DNA of 44,574 bases from a virus: IMG/VR virus record IMGVR_UViG_3300020477_000765, positions 1 through 44,574 of that record; one strand, written 5' to 3'. The notes below the pieces were generated by a model, which was given only the letters and a program-made list of their open reading frames with translations, searched no databases and was not told the origin of the DNA. Position 1 is the stretch's first letter. Each line of letters opens with the position of its first letter. Positions 23,550-32,529 of the stretch are shown here, piece after piece. A program made the translations under genes and the position numbers.

Positions 23550-23948
23550 TTATTTTTCATCTTTGTCAATATCCGATGAAAAAATATCTCTAACTTTTTT
23601 ATCTAATTCATCTGACACTTTTGCCCGTAAAACAACAGGTCTTCCCTTCTTTACAGGAGGTTCTATCATCTTAAAATTACTATGTGGTTCTCCTTCCCAC
23701 CAAAATCTCAATTTTTCATCTTGTGGTATCCAGGCTGGGTGTGGATCATCATAATCTGTTTCTTTACATCTTGTCCATAATAACTCATACAACTCCTCTA
23801 AATTAACTTGTCCAAATTCATTATATACTCTATTTTCAAATTGTTCAGCAAATGCTTTAATCTTCTCTTTATTAAATTGTATTTTTCTTTGGAAGTCCCA
23901 ATACTCTTTTAGGTCCTGATAACTTTCTTTTGTAATTGGCATAGGCAT
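23550..23948 (-). CDS. Unknown protein between methyltransferase and uvsX
   Basis: 132 aa. Charged helical N-terminus (YWDFQRKIQFNKEKIKAFAEQF) and a tryptophan-rich centre (HPAWIPQDEKLRFWWEGEPHSNF), then a basic PPVKKGRPVVLRAKV linker and an acidic tail. No family is recognised. It starts 1 bp after the methyltransferase stop, so it is part of the same operon. Confidence 0.6.
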   Translation of the reverse strand: MPMPITKESYQDLKEYWDFQRKIQFNKEKIKAFAEQFENRVYNEFGQVNLEELYELLWTRCKETDYDDPHPAWIPQDEKLRFWWEGEPHSNFKMIEPPVKKGRPVVLRAKVSDELDKKVRDIFSSDIDKDEK

Positions 23949-23949
23949 A

Positions 23950-25314
23950 TTAATTAAAAAATTGTTCTAAAGTATTTTTTCTAGCGTGTCTAAAGTAATC
24001 TAAATCTGCTTTACCAAAGCACCAGACATTTTCAATATACAATTGATTCATAAAAGCCTTCAACTCTTCCTCCGTTTTAAATTTAGCACGACCTTGTGGT
24101 CTTTGCATAATTCTCATTCCAATTTGACCTTTAAATCTCTTTGGAAATCCTAATGTTCTTGGACTAATCAAAGCGTCAACTAATTCATCACAACTTTTAT
24201 AACGAGTACCTTTAACGGTAGGATCCATTATGTTAATAAACATATGTCCTTTATCGCTTAAACTATTATAACTATTTATAGAAACTGGGATAAAGAAATT
24301 ATCTCTCCATAAATCATATTCATTAAACTTACTCCACGATTGATCCTGTGAAAATTCGCCACCCTCATTATATCTTTCTGTTGAAAAATAAGGGGGACTT
24401 GTAAAGGCACAATCTATATTATTAATTTCATCCCAAGGTAAATCCTCAGCACCACATCTATATATTGTTACCTTTTTAATTCCATCGCAAGTGATAATAT
24501 GGTTTCTATCAAATGTATCTATAACTATATTACTATTTTTATTACCTAATAATCTTTCATAGTGTTCAATTTGTTGAGCATATCTTTCAAAGGTATTTGG
24601 ATTAGGATCACAACCAATATATTCTTCAGCCTTACTTGTATAGAACCCAGCAAGTCTATCTCCCCAACCACAACTTGTATCTAATACTTTTTTAGCATCC
24701 GTCATTTCATATACCATTTTTGCTACATTAGGTTTAAATTGTGTTGCAATATAAGTTTGTAATCTAAATGCTGATACATAACTTTTATCATTTAATTGAC
24801 CACCTCTTAATTCTTCTTTACCATCAACCATTACAGGTTTCATTCCATTGATACCTCGCCACATAGGACCTAAACATCTCCATATATCTTTTGCTGTGCC
24901 TTTAGTCCATACATCAATAGGAGATTTAAAACTATAGCTTGAACAATTCAATCTTAAATCTTGGTGAAAATAATTTGATACATCATTATAAATTGATGGT
25001 GCGTCTATAAGACCTAGTCCGTGTTCTTTATAATTGTATTTGTAATCATCATATTTTTCAAAGATTGTTTTTTGTGCTTGTTCTTTAGGTTGGGCATATT
25101 CCCATACATCTTGTTTTAATAAACCTTTAAATGATTGTTCCATTAATCCAATTGAAATTTGTTTTAAAGGAAATGGTGGTCGTTTTTCTGCAATATATTC
25201 TGCTAACTCTTCCCTAAATTTTTCTTTACCTATCTCATTAGTAATACGCTCAAAGGTAGGTTGATCCATTACAGGTAATCTATTTTCATTAATATGTTTA
25301 TCCAAGAAGCTCAT
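23950..25314 (-). CDS. DNA methyltransferase, SPPY type (paralogue of the gene at 38864)
   Basis: 454 aa. The SAM-binding motif I is VLDTSCGWGDRL (210-221) and the catalytic motif IV is FTSPPYF (304-310), the order of an alpha-like arrangement. SPPY points to amino-group methylation of cytosine N4 or adenine N6. A long N-terminal region (1-170) may choose the target. CDELVDALISPRTLGF and RIMQRPQGRAKF follow. It overlaps the next methyltransferase gene by 17 bp. It shares motif I, spacing and FRxxxA- segments with the 347-aa enzyme at 38864-39907, so the two look like diverged copies. Confidence 0.85.
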   Translation of the reverse strand: MSFLDKHINENRLPVMDQPTFERITNEIGKEKFREELAEYIAEKRPPFPLKQISIGLMEQSFKGLLKQDVWEYAQPKEQAQKTIFEKYDDYKYNYKEHGLGLIDAPSIYNDVSNYFHQDLRLNCSSYSFKSPIDVWTKGTAKDIWRCLGPMWRGINGMKPVMVDGKEELRGGQLNDKSYVSAFRLQTYIATQFKPNVAKMVYEMTDAKKVLDTSCGWGDRLAGFYTSKAEEYIGCDPNPNTFERYAQQIEHYERLLGNKNSNIVIDTFDRNHIITCDGIKKVTIYRCGAEDLPWDEINNIDCAFTSPPYFSTERYNEGGEFSQDQSWSKFNEYDLWRDNFFIPVSINSYNSLSDKGHMFINIMDPTVKGTRYKSCDELVDALISPRTLGFPKRFKGQIGMRIMQRPQGRAKFKTEEELKAFMNQLYIENVWCFGKADLDYFRHARKNTLEQFFN

Positions 25315-26206
25315 TATGTTTTCCTAATCTTTTTTCTATATCTATTATATACGATTTTTGTTTTTCAATCAAGTATCCAATTCTACCTTCTAATATGCAG
25401 GCTTCTCCAGTAGTTCCTGTTCCTGCAAATGGGTCTAATACTAATCCTTCTTTAGGTGTAACCAATTTAATTAAGTATCTAATTAATGCTAAAGGTTTAA
25501 CCGTTGGGTGTTGAGTGTCTCCTTTTTCTTTTTTACTTGCTTTTGGACTATAAAAATATTTTGCCCAATCTTCTTCCAATCCATCGTGTATTATATTTGC
25601 AGGATAACGACCTGATATTTTTTCGCCACCTTCTTTTCCCTTCCAACCACCTTTAAAGATTTGTTCCTTTTGTGTATTTCTTCTATTTTTAGATGTGTCC
25701 CATTCATAACCAGGCACTCTACAATCATCTATATTTAAACTAGGGTTAACTCCCTTTCTTGCCATAACAATAGGTTCGTGAGCAGGTTTTAAATAGTTTT
25801 TTCTTTTAGGAAACCCACTACCATATATCCAATTAATCATATCAAATATTTCAAACCCAGCATCCTCAACTGCAACTGCCATTCTATGATAATTTCTAGT
25901 AGCAGCAAATGCTAAAAGAATACCACCAGGTTTAAGTGTTCTATATACTTGTTCCCAAAATTCTTTTTGAAATGCAATATCTCCTCCATCCCAAGTCTGT
26001 CCCATAAAACCTTTTGCAGCTCTATGATATGGTCCATTACGACCTTCTTTCTCATCTTTATTATTAATTCCTTTTTGACCTGGTCCAAATCGTTTAACAA
26101 TAGACGCTAAATGATATGGTGGATCAGTTACACACGAATCAAATATATTATCATCTAAAGTTTTTAGATGTTCCAGACTATCTGCGTTTATTATTTTAGT
26201 TTCCAT
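25298..26206 (-). CDS. DNA methyltransferase, DPPY type (N6-adenine likely)
   Basis: 302 aa. Catalytic DPPY at 28-31 precedes the SAM-binding motif DPFAGTGTTGEA (258-269), the beta-class order. PTVKPLALIRYLI just before motif I is typical of this class. KPGGILLAFAATRNYH marks the strand after motif IV. It would methylate adenine N6 (or cytosine N4) in a short target, most likely protecting phage DNA. Codons overlap both neighbours, so three genes here are translationally linked. Confidence 0.92.
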   Translation of the reverse strand: METKIINADSLEHLKTLDDNIFDSCVTDPPYHLASIVKRFGPGQKGINNKDEKEGRNGPYHRAAKGFMGQTWDGGDIAFQKEFWEQVYRTLKPGGILLAFAATRNYHRMAVAVEDAGFEIFDMINWIYGSGFPKRKNYLKPAHEPIVMARKGVNPSLNIDDCRVPGYEWDTSKNRRNTQKEQIFKGGWKGKEGGEKISGRYPANIIHDGLEEDWAKYFYSPKASKKEKGDTQHPTVKPLALIRYLIKLVTPKEGLVLDPFAGTGTTGEACILEGRIGYLIEKQKSYIIDIEKRLGKHNELLG

Positions 26207-26339
26207 AACTTACCAATACAAATTTAACTGCTAATAACCAAAGTAATAATGTTGCAAATTTTAATTTAGTCATTGCTAATAATTCTCCTGTTCTATATCC
26301 CCATACTATTAATATAAAAGTTAAAAATGCCTCTAACAT
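26196..26339 (-). CDS. 47-residue two-helix membrane protein
   Basis: Its ATG overlaps the polymerase stop (TGATG) and its end overlaps the methyltransferase start by 11 bp. It encodes two hydrophobic helices (about 3-13 and 28-44) joined by a polar turn (GYRTGELLAMTK). No family is recognised. Both overlaps argue that it is translated. Confidence 0.6.
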   Translation of the reverse strand: MLEAFLTFILIVWGYRTGELLAMTKLKFATLLLWLLAVKFVLVSYGN

Positions 26340-28828
26340 CATCCAAAAAACTCCTCTAAAGTCGCTTCTTTTTCTAACGACCAGCCAATTGAATCTAAAA
26401 TAAATTTCAATGGGTCTGTAAATGTTTTTTGAAATTGTGTTTCATAATCTACATATTTTTCTATATCAAATTCTCTTGGAAGAATAGATGAAAATGCTAT
26501 TACTTGTTCTTTAAATGTATTGGGTAAATTTAACATTAAAAATTTTATCTTATCACCTTCTTGTATTCTAGGATATTTGTGTGTTAAATGATTTCGTTTT
26601 AAAAAATGGTTATAAATTAAAGCACCTTTCACGTGAATTGGAGTTCCTTTTTTATATACATTGGAACTATCTGTGTATTTTAAAACATTATTACACGACC
26701 TAGGAAAAGCAATTTGTTCTGGTGTCATCTTTAAAAATTCTTCTTTAAAGTCAGCAACAAATTTAATTAATTCTTCCTGTCCTTTATTCATAATAACACT
26801 AATCGCTTCTTTAATTTTACCTCGGCAAACTTCTGGTGTAGAAGATTTAACTGCCTCAACACCCATAACTTTTAATTTAGGGTCTATATATCGTATGCCT
26901 TCTTCATCATACAAATTCAACATATACCGTTTCTTAGCGACCCATATACCCTTGTTTGCAATGACCTCTCGTTTCATTATCATTTTCTGAGCATACGCAT
27001 TCACATACATCGCTAGACGACTATAACTATCATCTATAACCTTTTGTAGTTTATCTTCACTTGCCTTATGTAAAAAATCAGTTATCTGCTGTATAGATTT
27101 TCCTTTACATACTTTATTAACTAAATCTTTCATTGTTATATAAATTGAATCTGTATCACTAGCAACTACATAATTTTTATTTTCTGTGCCTAATACTTTA
27201 TTCATAAATTTATTAACATCATTTTCAACCCAACGAATTGATAATTGTCCACCTAATGTAATTGCCTCTGCTTGACTAACATCAAAATATCTAAAATATT
27301 GATTACCGATAGCACCATAAGCACTATTCAATGCAATCTTTTTTGCCATTTGAATATTATAACACCTAGATATTTCATTTTTATAAATTGGATCTTTTGT
27401 TTTTTGATATTCTATTTTTGCTTTAATTGATTGGTCTTTAAATATAACTCTTTCACTATACATTTTTTCCATTAACTCTGGAAGAAAACCTTGTTTATCT
27501 TTTCTGAACATTGCACCATTGGGAGCAATTGTTATATTTTTTTCTTTTGCAAAATCTAAATTTGCTTTTTCATTTAATACACTATCAACATTTATGCCGT
27601 GTGTCTGAACTCCAACAAATGTTTCTGGTGAAATATTATACTGCATTATTAAATGTGGATATAAACTATTCAAATCAAAACTTACAATCCAATCGTGCAT
27701 TCCTAAAGATGGATCTTTAACATATGCACCTTCATATTTTGTATTCTTATCGTGTTCCACTCTTGGTGGAATTATTATATTCTTTTGCCTTAAATGATTA
27801 TAGATTAAAGTATCCCAACATCTTACTTGGCTAAACACATCTATATAATTAACTCTAGCTTCATATGCCATAGTTAAACATAATTCAATTAGACGCATTT
27901 TATCCTCAAGTTTATCCACTAACTCTACATCTTGGATATTATATTCTACAAATCTTTGATAATCTTTAGTATAAAAATCTTTGAAAGTATCATAAGGATT
28001 TTCAACCTTTTCTTCTCCTAATTCTATTCTGGAAATATAATTTAATCTATAACTTTCTCTACGAACATAAGTAAATTTTTTATATAAATCAAAAAAATCT
28101 AATACGGTTATGCCTAACATATTCCAATACTGAACATTTTTATTACCCATTTGTACTCGTTCAGCATTAATATAATTCCAAGGACTCATTTTATTAATAA
28201 CATCATTGTCAAATAGTTTTCTCATACGATTCATTAAATAAGGTATGTCAAAGAATTTAACATTCCATCCTGTAATTACATCTGGATGATTTTTACACCA
28301 GAATTTCATAAACTCTAATAATAAATCTTTTTCATTTTTACATTTTACATAAGTTAAATTATTTTGTTTGGTTATAAAATCTCCAGTACCCCAAGTTATA
28401 ATTTGTTTATTACTATGATTTTTAACCGTAATACAAATTATAGTTTCATTAGCAGTATCAACATCTGGGAATCCTGACTCTGCTTCACACTCAATATCTA
28501 AAGTAAATATTTTAATTTGATTTTTATCCCATTCAATATCTTTGCCCCACTCATCAGCAATATACTGATATGGCCATCTATCCATTCCATAGATTTTGAA
28601 TTGAGGCATTTCTTTGTAAGTATCTTTAAACTCTTTTGCCTTGTATATACTAGCAAAGGTTTTTGGTCTTAAATTAATGCCGTCTAGTGTCTGATATATA
28701 GATTTCTCTTTTGTTGGCGTGTATAAAGTCGGCTGATAATTTATTCGGCTTAAGAATGGTTTACCATTATTAACTCCTCTTATTAATAATTTACTTTTAT
28801 GTTCAATTACATTGGTATAAAACATCAT
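26339..28828 (-). CDS. gp43: DNA polymerase, T4 gp43-like (family B)
   Basis: 829 aa, slightly shorter than T4 gp43. 3'-5' exonuclease motifs: DIE (111-113), WNVKFFDIPYL (188-198) and YNIQD (296-300). Polymerase motifs: A DLNSLYP (385-391), B KKIALNSAYG (496-505) and C ASDTDSIYI (556-564). All catalytic acids are present. It copies the phage genome with proofreading, held by gp45. The C-terminus ends in a short hydrophobic-acidic tail (LEEFFG) of the kind that binds the clamp. It starts just after the ferredoxin gene. Confidence 0.97.
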   Translation of the reverse strand: MMFYTNVIEHKSKLLIRGVNNGKPFLSRINYQPTLYTPTKEKSIYQTLDGINLRPKTFASIYKAKEFKDTYKEMPQFKIYGMDRWPYQYIADEWGKDIEWDKNQIKIFTLDIECEAESGFPDVDTANETIICITVKNHSNKQIITWGTGDFITKQNNLTYVKCKNEKDLLLEFMKFWCKNHPDVITGWNVKFFDIPYLMNRMRKLFDNDVINKMSPWNYINAERVQMGNKNVQYWNMLGITVLDFFDLYKKFTYVRRESYRLNYISRIELGEEKVENPYDTFKDFYTKDYQRFVEYNIQDVELVDKLEDKMRLIELCLTMAYEARVNYIDVFSQVRCWDTLIYNHLRQKNIIIPPRVEHDKNTKYEGAYVKDPSLGMHDWIVSFDLNSLYPHLIMQYNISPETFVGVQTHGINVDSVLNEKANLDFAKEKNITIAPNGAMFRKDKQGFLPELMEKMYSERVIFKDQSIKAKIEYQKTKDPIYKNEISRCYNIQMAKKIALNSAYGAIGNQYFRYFDVSQAEAITLGGQLSIRWVENDVNKFMNKVLGTENKNYVVASDTDSIYITMKDLVNKVCKGKSIQQITDFLHKASEDKLQKVIDDSYSRLAMYVNAYAQKMIMKREVIANKGIWVAKKRYMLNLYDEEGIRYIDPKLKVMGVEAVKSSTPEVCRGKIKEAISVIMNKGQEELIKFVADFKEEFLKMTPEQIAFPRSCNNVLKYTDSSNVYKKGTPIHVKGALIYNHFLKRNHLTHKYPRIQEGDKIKFLMLNLPNTFKEQVIAFSSILPREFDIEKYVDYETQFQKTFTDPLKFILDSIGWSLEKEATLEEFFG

Positions 28829-28831
28829 ATA

Positions 28832-29203
28832 TTATTCACCGAATCCGTCTATTGCTCTTGGTTTATATGTTTCATTTTTATCATAAGGTATATGTACTAC
28901 TAAACCATCTAGTCTTTTTGTTAATTTAATTTGACAAGATAATCTACTTGATAGCGTTGCAGTTTTTTCATAATCTAACCAGGCCTGTTCCTGACTATTA
29001 TGTGGTGGGGGACCTATTAAATCTACCCATTCTTTGGCAACCCAAATATGACAAGTGGCACATATACATTGTCCTCCACAGATGGCTTCTATACCTTCCA
29101 CATAAGGCTGAGCAATATACTTTGCAGCCTCCATTAAAGTACGGCCTTCTTCTACTTCAATCGTTCTTCTATCGCCGTTAGGCTGAACAAAGGTTACTTT
29201 CAT
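28832..29203 (-). CDS. fdx: [2Fe-2S] ferredoxin, adrenodoxin / Isc Fdx type
   Basis: 123 aa. Cluster cysteines C42, C48, C51 and C90 follow the C-x5-C-x2-C ... C spacing of adrenodoxin-type ferredoxins (EAICGGQCICATCH, RLSCQIKL). GLVVHIP closes the fold. It carries single electrons, in bacteria often for iron-sulfur cluster assembly or monooxygenases, and is not of the photosynthetic plant-type. It lies between a peroxiredoxin gene and the polymerase. It could feed an oxidoreductase of the host or phage; the partner is not visible. Confidence 0.92.
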   Translation of the reverse strand: MKVTFVQPNGDRRTIEVEEGRTLMEAAKYIAQPYVEGIEAICGGQCICATCHIWVAKEWVDLIGPPPHNSQEQAWLDYEKTATLSSRLSCQIKLTKRLDGLVVHIPYDKNETYKPRAIDGFGE

Positions 29204-29214
29204 TTATGTAACCT

Positions 29215-29712
29215 TTATTTGTTTTCAGATATGAATTTGTAAAGTGTTTCTGGTTTTGTATGTTCGTAAGGATCAATTTTAGTATTATCTCCACGACCTT
29301 CTTCAACAAATACATTTTCAATAACGCCATCATTAACTATAGCAGCGTATCTCCAAGACCTATTTCCAAATCCCTTATCTTCCTTCTTAACTAGCATACC
29401 TAATTGTCTAGTAAAGTCAGCATTACCATCTGGTAACATTTTAACTTTCTTAACTCCTAGATATTCTGCCCAAGCATTCATAACAAAAGAATCATTAACA
29501 GAAACGCAAATAATGTCGTCTATGCCTAATTCTTTAAATTGGTCATAATGCTGGTCAAAGCCAGGTAATTGATAATTGGAACAAGTTGGTGTAAATGCAC
29601 CTGGTAAAGAAAACATTACAACTTTTTTTCCTGCAAAAAAGTCGCTAGTAGATTTGTTAACCCACTCATTATTTTCTCTTACTTTAAAAACTACTTCTGG
29701 TAGTTTCTCCAT
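29215..29712 (-). CDS. Peroxiredoxin, Prx5 type
   Basis: 165 aa. PGAFTPTCS (38-45... peroxidatic C44) is the catalytic signature of the Prx5 group. The downstream arginine and FTRQLGM, KGFGNRSWRYA segments match the family. No glutaredoxin domain is fused and no obvious resolving cysteine is seen, so it probably relies on host thiols. It reduces peroxides in the cytosol. It follows AAGGAGGG closely and lies between regA and the ferredoxin gene. Confidence 0.93.
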   Translation of the reverse strand: MEKLPEVVFKVRENNEWVNKSTSDFFAGKKVVMFSLPGAFTPTCSNYQLPGFDQHYDQFKELGIDDIICVSVNDSFVMNAWAEYLGVKKVKMLPDGNADFTRQLGMLVKKEDKGFGNRSWRYAAIVNDGVIENVFVEEGRGDNTKIDPYEHTKPETLYKFISENK

Positions 29713-29738
29713 AATATACCCTCCTTCAAGTATTTAAT

Positions 29739-30209
29739 TTATTCACTCTCCTGTTTTACTTCTGGAGTAGAAGTTTCTTCCTGTTTTACATCTGGAGTAG
29801 ATGATTTTTTACCAATGTTATATTTCGCTTGAAGATTCCACTCTTTCTTTTCCTTAAACGCAATAATTTTTATTTGCGATAAAGGTGCTTTATCTTCCGC
29901 TTGTTCTTTCTTAACTATTGATAATAAATTCCAATCTTGCAATAAACTCGCAACCGTATTTCTTCTTTGTATATCGTTTTGGATTAGCGTTGCTTTCTTG
30001 CCGTCTAAAGCAAACAACTCTTTGAAATGTACTATATAATATTTTCCTTGTTTGTGTAGTATGTGGCAAGATTGATAAAGTATTTTATCTTTTCTACTTG
30101 CAACACCTATACGAGATAAGGTTTCTCTAATCTTTAAAAAATCGTCAGGCTGTTTTAATGTTATTTCTAACATACTATCAGCTGACCATTGTATAGGTTC
30201 ATCACTCAT
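29739..30209 (-). CDS. regA: RegA translational repressor with a repeated tail
   Basis: 156 aa. From M13 on, MLEITLKQPDDFLKIRETL, then KDKILYQSCHILHKQGKYYIVHFKE, tracks T4 RegA (MIEITLKKPEDFLKVKETL, from memory). RegA binds early mRNAs at ribosome sites and shuts them off. Here 12 residues precede the T4 start; the upstream ATG has a good GGGAG site and overlaps the gp62 stop, so it is kept. The C-terminus adds about 20 residues with two copies of STPxVKQE. Confidence 0.92.
   Translation of the reverse strand: MSDEPIQWSADSMLEITLKQPDDFLKIRETLSRIGVASRKDKILYQSCHILHKQGKYYIVHFKELFALDGKKATLIQNDIQRRNTVASLLQDWNLLSIVKKEQAEDKAPLSQIKIIAFKEKKEWNLQAKYNIGKKSSTPDVKQEETSTPEVKQESE
29749..29808. repeat. Two 30-bp tandem copies encoding the RegA tail
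   Basis: Units at about 29749-29778 and 29779-29808 share TCCTGTTTTAC and TCTGGAGTAGA with few changes. They give the STPDVKQE / STPEVKQE repeat. Confidence 0.8.
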
Positions 30210-30610
30210 TATTTTTTTCTCCCACCTTTTTCAAGTCTAGTTTTAATTAATTCAATATGTTTCTTTGATAGTATGTCCAGAGCAACTTTAGCTTTTTGAT
30301 TGCTATAACCATAATATTCTTTAACATACTCAAGGTTCTTTGGTTTATGTGTTGATATCCACTTACCACCAAATCTCCTTCTCTTTCTTATACTATTTAG
30401 AAGAAAATGGAACTGCAGCCGTTTGGCCAGGCCGTGTCTTTGATTCATTTCATTTGCATATAAAATAGTATCCATATGTTGAGATAAACAACGGTTAATA
30501 ACAAAAGGTGGGTATTTCTTTTCCCAAGTTATATCATCGCTATCCAACAAAGGTTGTTTTGAAAAATTAAGTGCGTTTAAATAATCAGATAATTTATATT
30601 GATTCATCAT
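30209..30610 (-). CDS. gp62: Clamp loader small subunit, T4 gp62-like
   Basis: 133 aa from the MMNQYKLSDYLN start; an 8-codon longer start exists but overlaps more of the previous gene. YKLSDYLNALNFSK, KKYPPFVINRCLSQHMDT and LYANEMNQRH are gp62 hallmarks, and KRRRFGGKWISTHK is a conserved basic block. It joins four gp44 subunits to load the gp45 clamp. Its start overlaps the stop of the 96-aa membrane gene (ATGA), and regA follows as in T4. Confidence 0.92.
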   Translation of the reverse strand: MMNQYKLSDYLNALNFSKQPLLDSDDITWEKKYPPFVINRCLSQHMDTILYANEMNQRHGLAKRLQFHFLLNSIRKRRRFGGKWISTHKPKNLEYVKEYYGYSNQKAKVALDILSKKHIELIKTRLEKGGRKK

Positions 30611-30897
30611 AAAGGTATCATACAATTGGTGCAAGTAGTATGAAATTTAACAATGCCCATTATGAATACTGCTATTGCAACACCATTTAAAAAAATTAAT
30701 GCTCTATCGTGCCACAACATACCTACTACAAACCAACCACTAACTCCAATTAAATGTAAATACAAATTAAATGGTGTCATTTCTAGTGAGGTTAATAACA
30801 TACCTATTAATATAATTATTGAACTTATCCATTTTATATACCAAGATAAATCGTGTAATGGTGTTATTTTATTTACTTCAAAATTTTTATGTTTCAT
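30607..30897 (-). CDS. Small three-helix membrane protein within the clamp-loader operon
   Basis: 96 aa with three hydrophobic helices (about 22-38, 44-60, 67-84) and a C-terminal CTNC. GWFVVGMLWHDRALIFLNGVAIAVF looks conserved, and I recall similar unnamed proteins in marine T4-like phages. It lies between genes 44 and 62, overlapping the latter by 4 bp. No function is known. Confidence 0.6.
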   Translation of the reverse strand: MKHKNFEVNKITPLHDLSWYIKWISSIIILIGMLLTSLEMTPFNLYLHLIGVSGWFVVGMLWHDRALIFLNGVAIAVFIMGIVKFHTTCTNCMIPL

Positions 30898-30898
30898 T

Positions 30899-31843
30899 TT
30901 ATTTAAACTTACATTGTGCCATTATTTCAGTTAAACAAGCAACTAAATTAATTTCTTGGTCTGCTACAAAGGCAGATTTATATTGATAATCTGCTATTGT
31001 TAAAACTGCTTGTGGCACAGATTTTGGATCCAAATGTTTGTATAAAACTTCATAGACATTGCTGAATAGTGAGGACGGATCCTTATCTAGGTTTTGTACA
31101 ACCCATTTCCTCATATCACCAAATCTTTTTTCTTTTAACATCTTAATCAATTCTTTATTATTGATTTCAGATATAGATACTAAAATTCCACTATCTATTT
31201 TACCTCTTACTGAATATCTTTGTAATTCATTTATGGTTCTTCTAAAATCTGGATAGTGTCTTTGTATTAATTCTGCTACTACTTTTTTATCAGCACTTAT
31301 GTGTTCTTCTTTTAATATAGTCATAAGCCGTTCTAGCAACGCCGTAGCCGTTTGTACCTTTTGACCATTAGTAATTCTAAAGTCTATAACGGTACAACGA
31401 CTATGCAATGCAGGGATGATTTTATTTTTGAAATTACAAGTAAATATAAATCTACAATTCTTATAAAATGTTTCTATAAAATTTCTTAAAGCAGGTTGAA
31501 CTGAATCTGGATTCATATAATCCGCTTCATCTATAATAACTATTTTATGTTTGTTTGATTCTTCTAAAGATACGGTTGACGCAAAATTTTTAATTTGTGT
31601 TCTTAATGTATCAATGTGCCGACCTTCATCGGAACCATTAATCATTATATAATCACAGCCTAATTCTTCACATAAGGCTCGTGCAACGGTAGTCTTTCCA
31701 GTACCAGCAGTACCAGATAATAATAGATTTGGTATTTCTTTTTTGTTTAAAAATTCTGAAAATGTATTTTTTAACTCATCTGTTAAAATACAATCAGATA
31801 TAGTTTTTGGACGGTATTTTTCAACCCATAAAAAATCACTCAT
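30899..31843 (-). CDS. gp44: Clamp loader large subunit, T4 gp44-like AAA+
   Basis: 314 aa. The VEKYRPKTI start, Walker A GTAGTGKT (44-51), Walker B IIDEAD (103-108) and SRC sensor/arginine finger (148-150) are complete. It is the AAA+ ATPase that opens and loads the gp45 ring. The next gene upstream is gp45, 17 bp away, in T4 order. Confidence 0.96.
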   Translation of the reverse strand: MSDFLWVEKYRPKTISDCILTDELKNTFSEFLNKKEIPNLLLSGTAGTGKTTVARALCEELGCDYIMINGSDEGRHIDTLRTQIKNFASTVSLEESNKHKIVIIDEADYMNPDSVQPALRNFIETFYKNCRFIFTCNFKNKIIPALHSRCTVIDFRITNGQKVQTATALLERLMTILKEEHISADKKVVAELIQRHYPDFRRTINELQRYSVRGKIDSGILVSISEINNKELIKMLKEKRFGDMRKWVVQNLDKDPSSLFSNVYEVLYKHLDPKSVPQAVLTIADYQYKSAFVADQEINLVACLTEIMAQCKFK

Positions 31844-31860
31844 AATATATTCACCTATGT

Positions 31861-32529
31861 TTAATTAAAAACAGAATCAGCTTCTAACGCAATCCAATAT
31901 TCAACTTTAACCTTTTGGTTTTTGAAATGTGCAATTTTCTTTTTAGATAAAACTACATCATAATCACCAGGGATTAGTTTCATATTTTCTGTTTTAATAA
32001 ACGCTTTAAATTCACTATCAGCTTCACCAACAACAATTGATGATTGATTTGAATTACTATTTTTCTTATCTAAAGCAACTAAACTTACTTTACCATTTTT
32101 ACCTTCTATCGCAATATCAGGTAGTGATAAATTTGTGTATAGTTTTTTCAAAGATTCATAATTGTTATTCTTTAATTGAAAACACACAGACAAGTCTGGC
32201 ATTTTAATTTCTTTTTCAGGTGCAACTAAAGTAGATTTATCAGCAAACGCATATCTAGCTTTTAATGTAGATTTTTCGTCATTGATAGTTAAACTTGTAG
32301 TGCCGTTGAATTTAATAACAGGCGATTGAAACGAATCTATCGCTCTCAAAAATTCAGGTAAATCATATACTCCAAATTCTTGTTCTATGCTTTCTTTGAT
32401 TTCCGCTTTCGCCATAATATTTTTCATAGTAGAAATAGTGTTTAACTTATTTCCTTCTTTGAATAATATGTTTTGGTTTATATCGGAAAAGTTTCTTAAA
32501 ACATTAACGGTTTCATTTGACAACTTCAT
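31861..32529 (-). CDS. gp45: Sliding clamp, T4 gp45-like
   Basis: 222 aa, matching gp45 length. The N-terminal FSDINQNILFKEGNKLNTI and the later DLPEFLRAIDSF segment are characteristic of the T4-type clamp. It is a trimeric ring that tethers gp43 and also, in T4, activates late transcription; the late boxes in this window fit that. The end of its start region overlaps the DUF3310 gene stop by 4 bp. Confidence 0.93.
   Translation of the reverse strand: MKLSNETVNVLRNFSDINQNILFKEGNKLNTISTMKNIMAKAEIKESIEQEFGVYDLPEFLRAIDSFQSPVIKFNGTTSLTINDEKSTLKARYAFADKSTLVAPEKEIKMPDLSVCFQLKNNNYESLKKLYTNLSLPDIAIEGKNGKVSLVALDKKNSNSNQSSIVVGEADSEFKAFIKTENMKLIPGDYDVVLSKKKIAHFKNQKVKVEYWIALEADSVFN

Noticed and set aside
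28832-29203. Photosynthetic (plant-type) ferredoxin, hinting at a cyanobacterial host
   Set aside because: The cysteine spacing C-x5-C-x2-C and flanking residues are of adrenodoxin/Isc type, and no photosynthesis genes are present.
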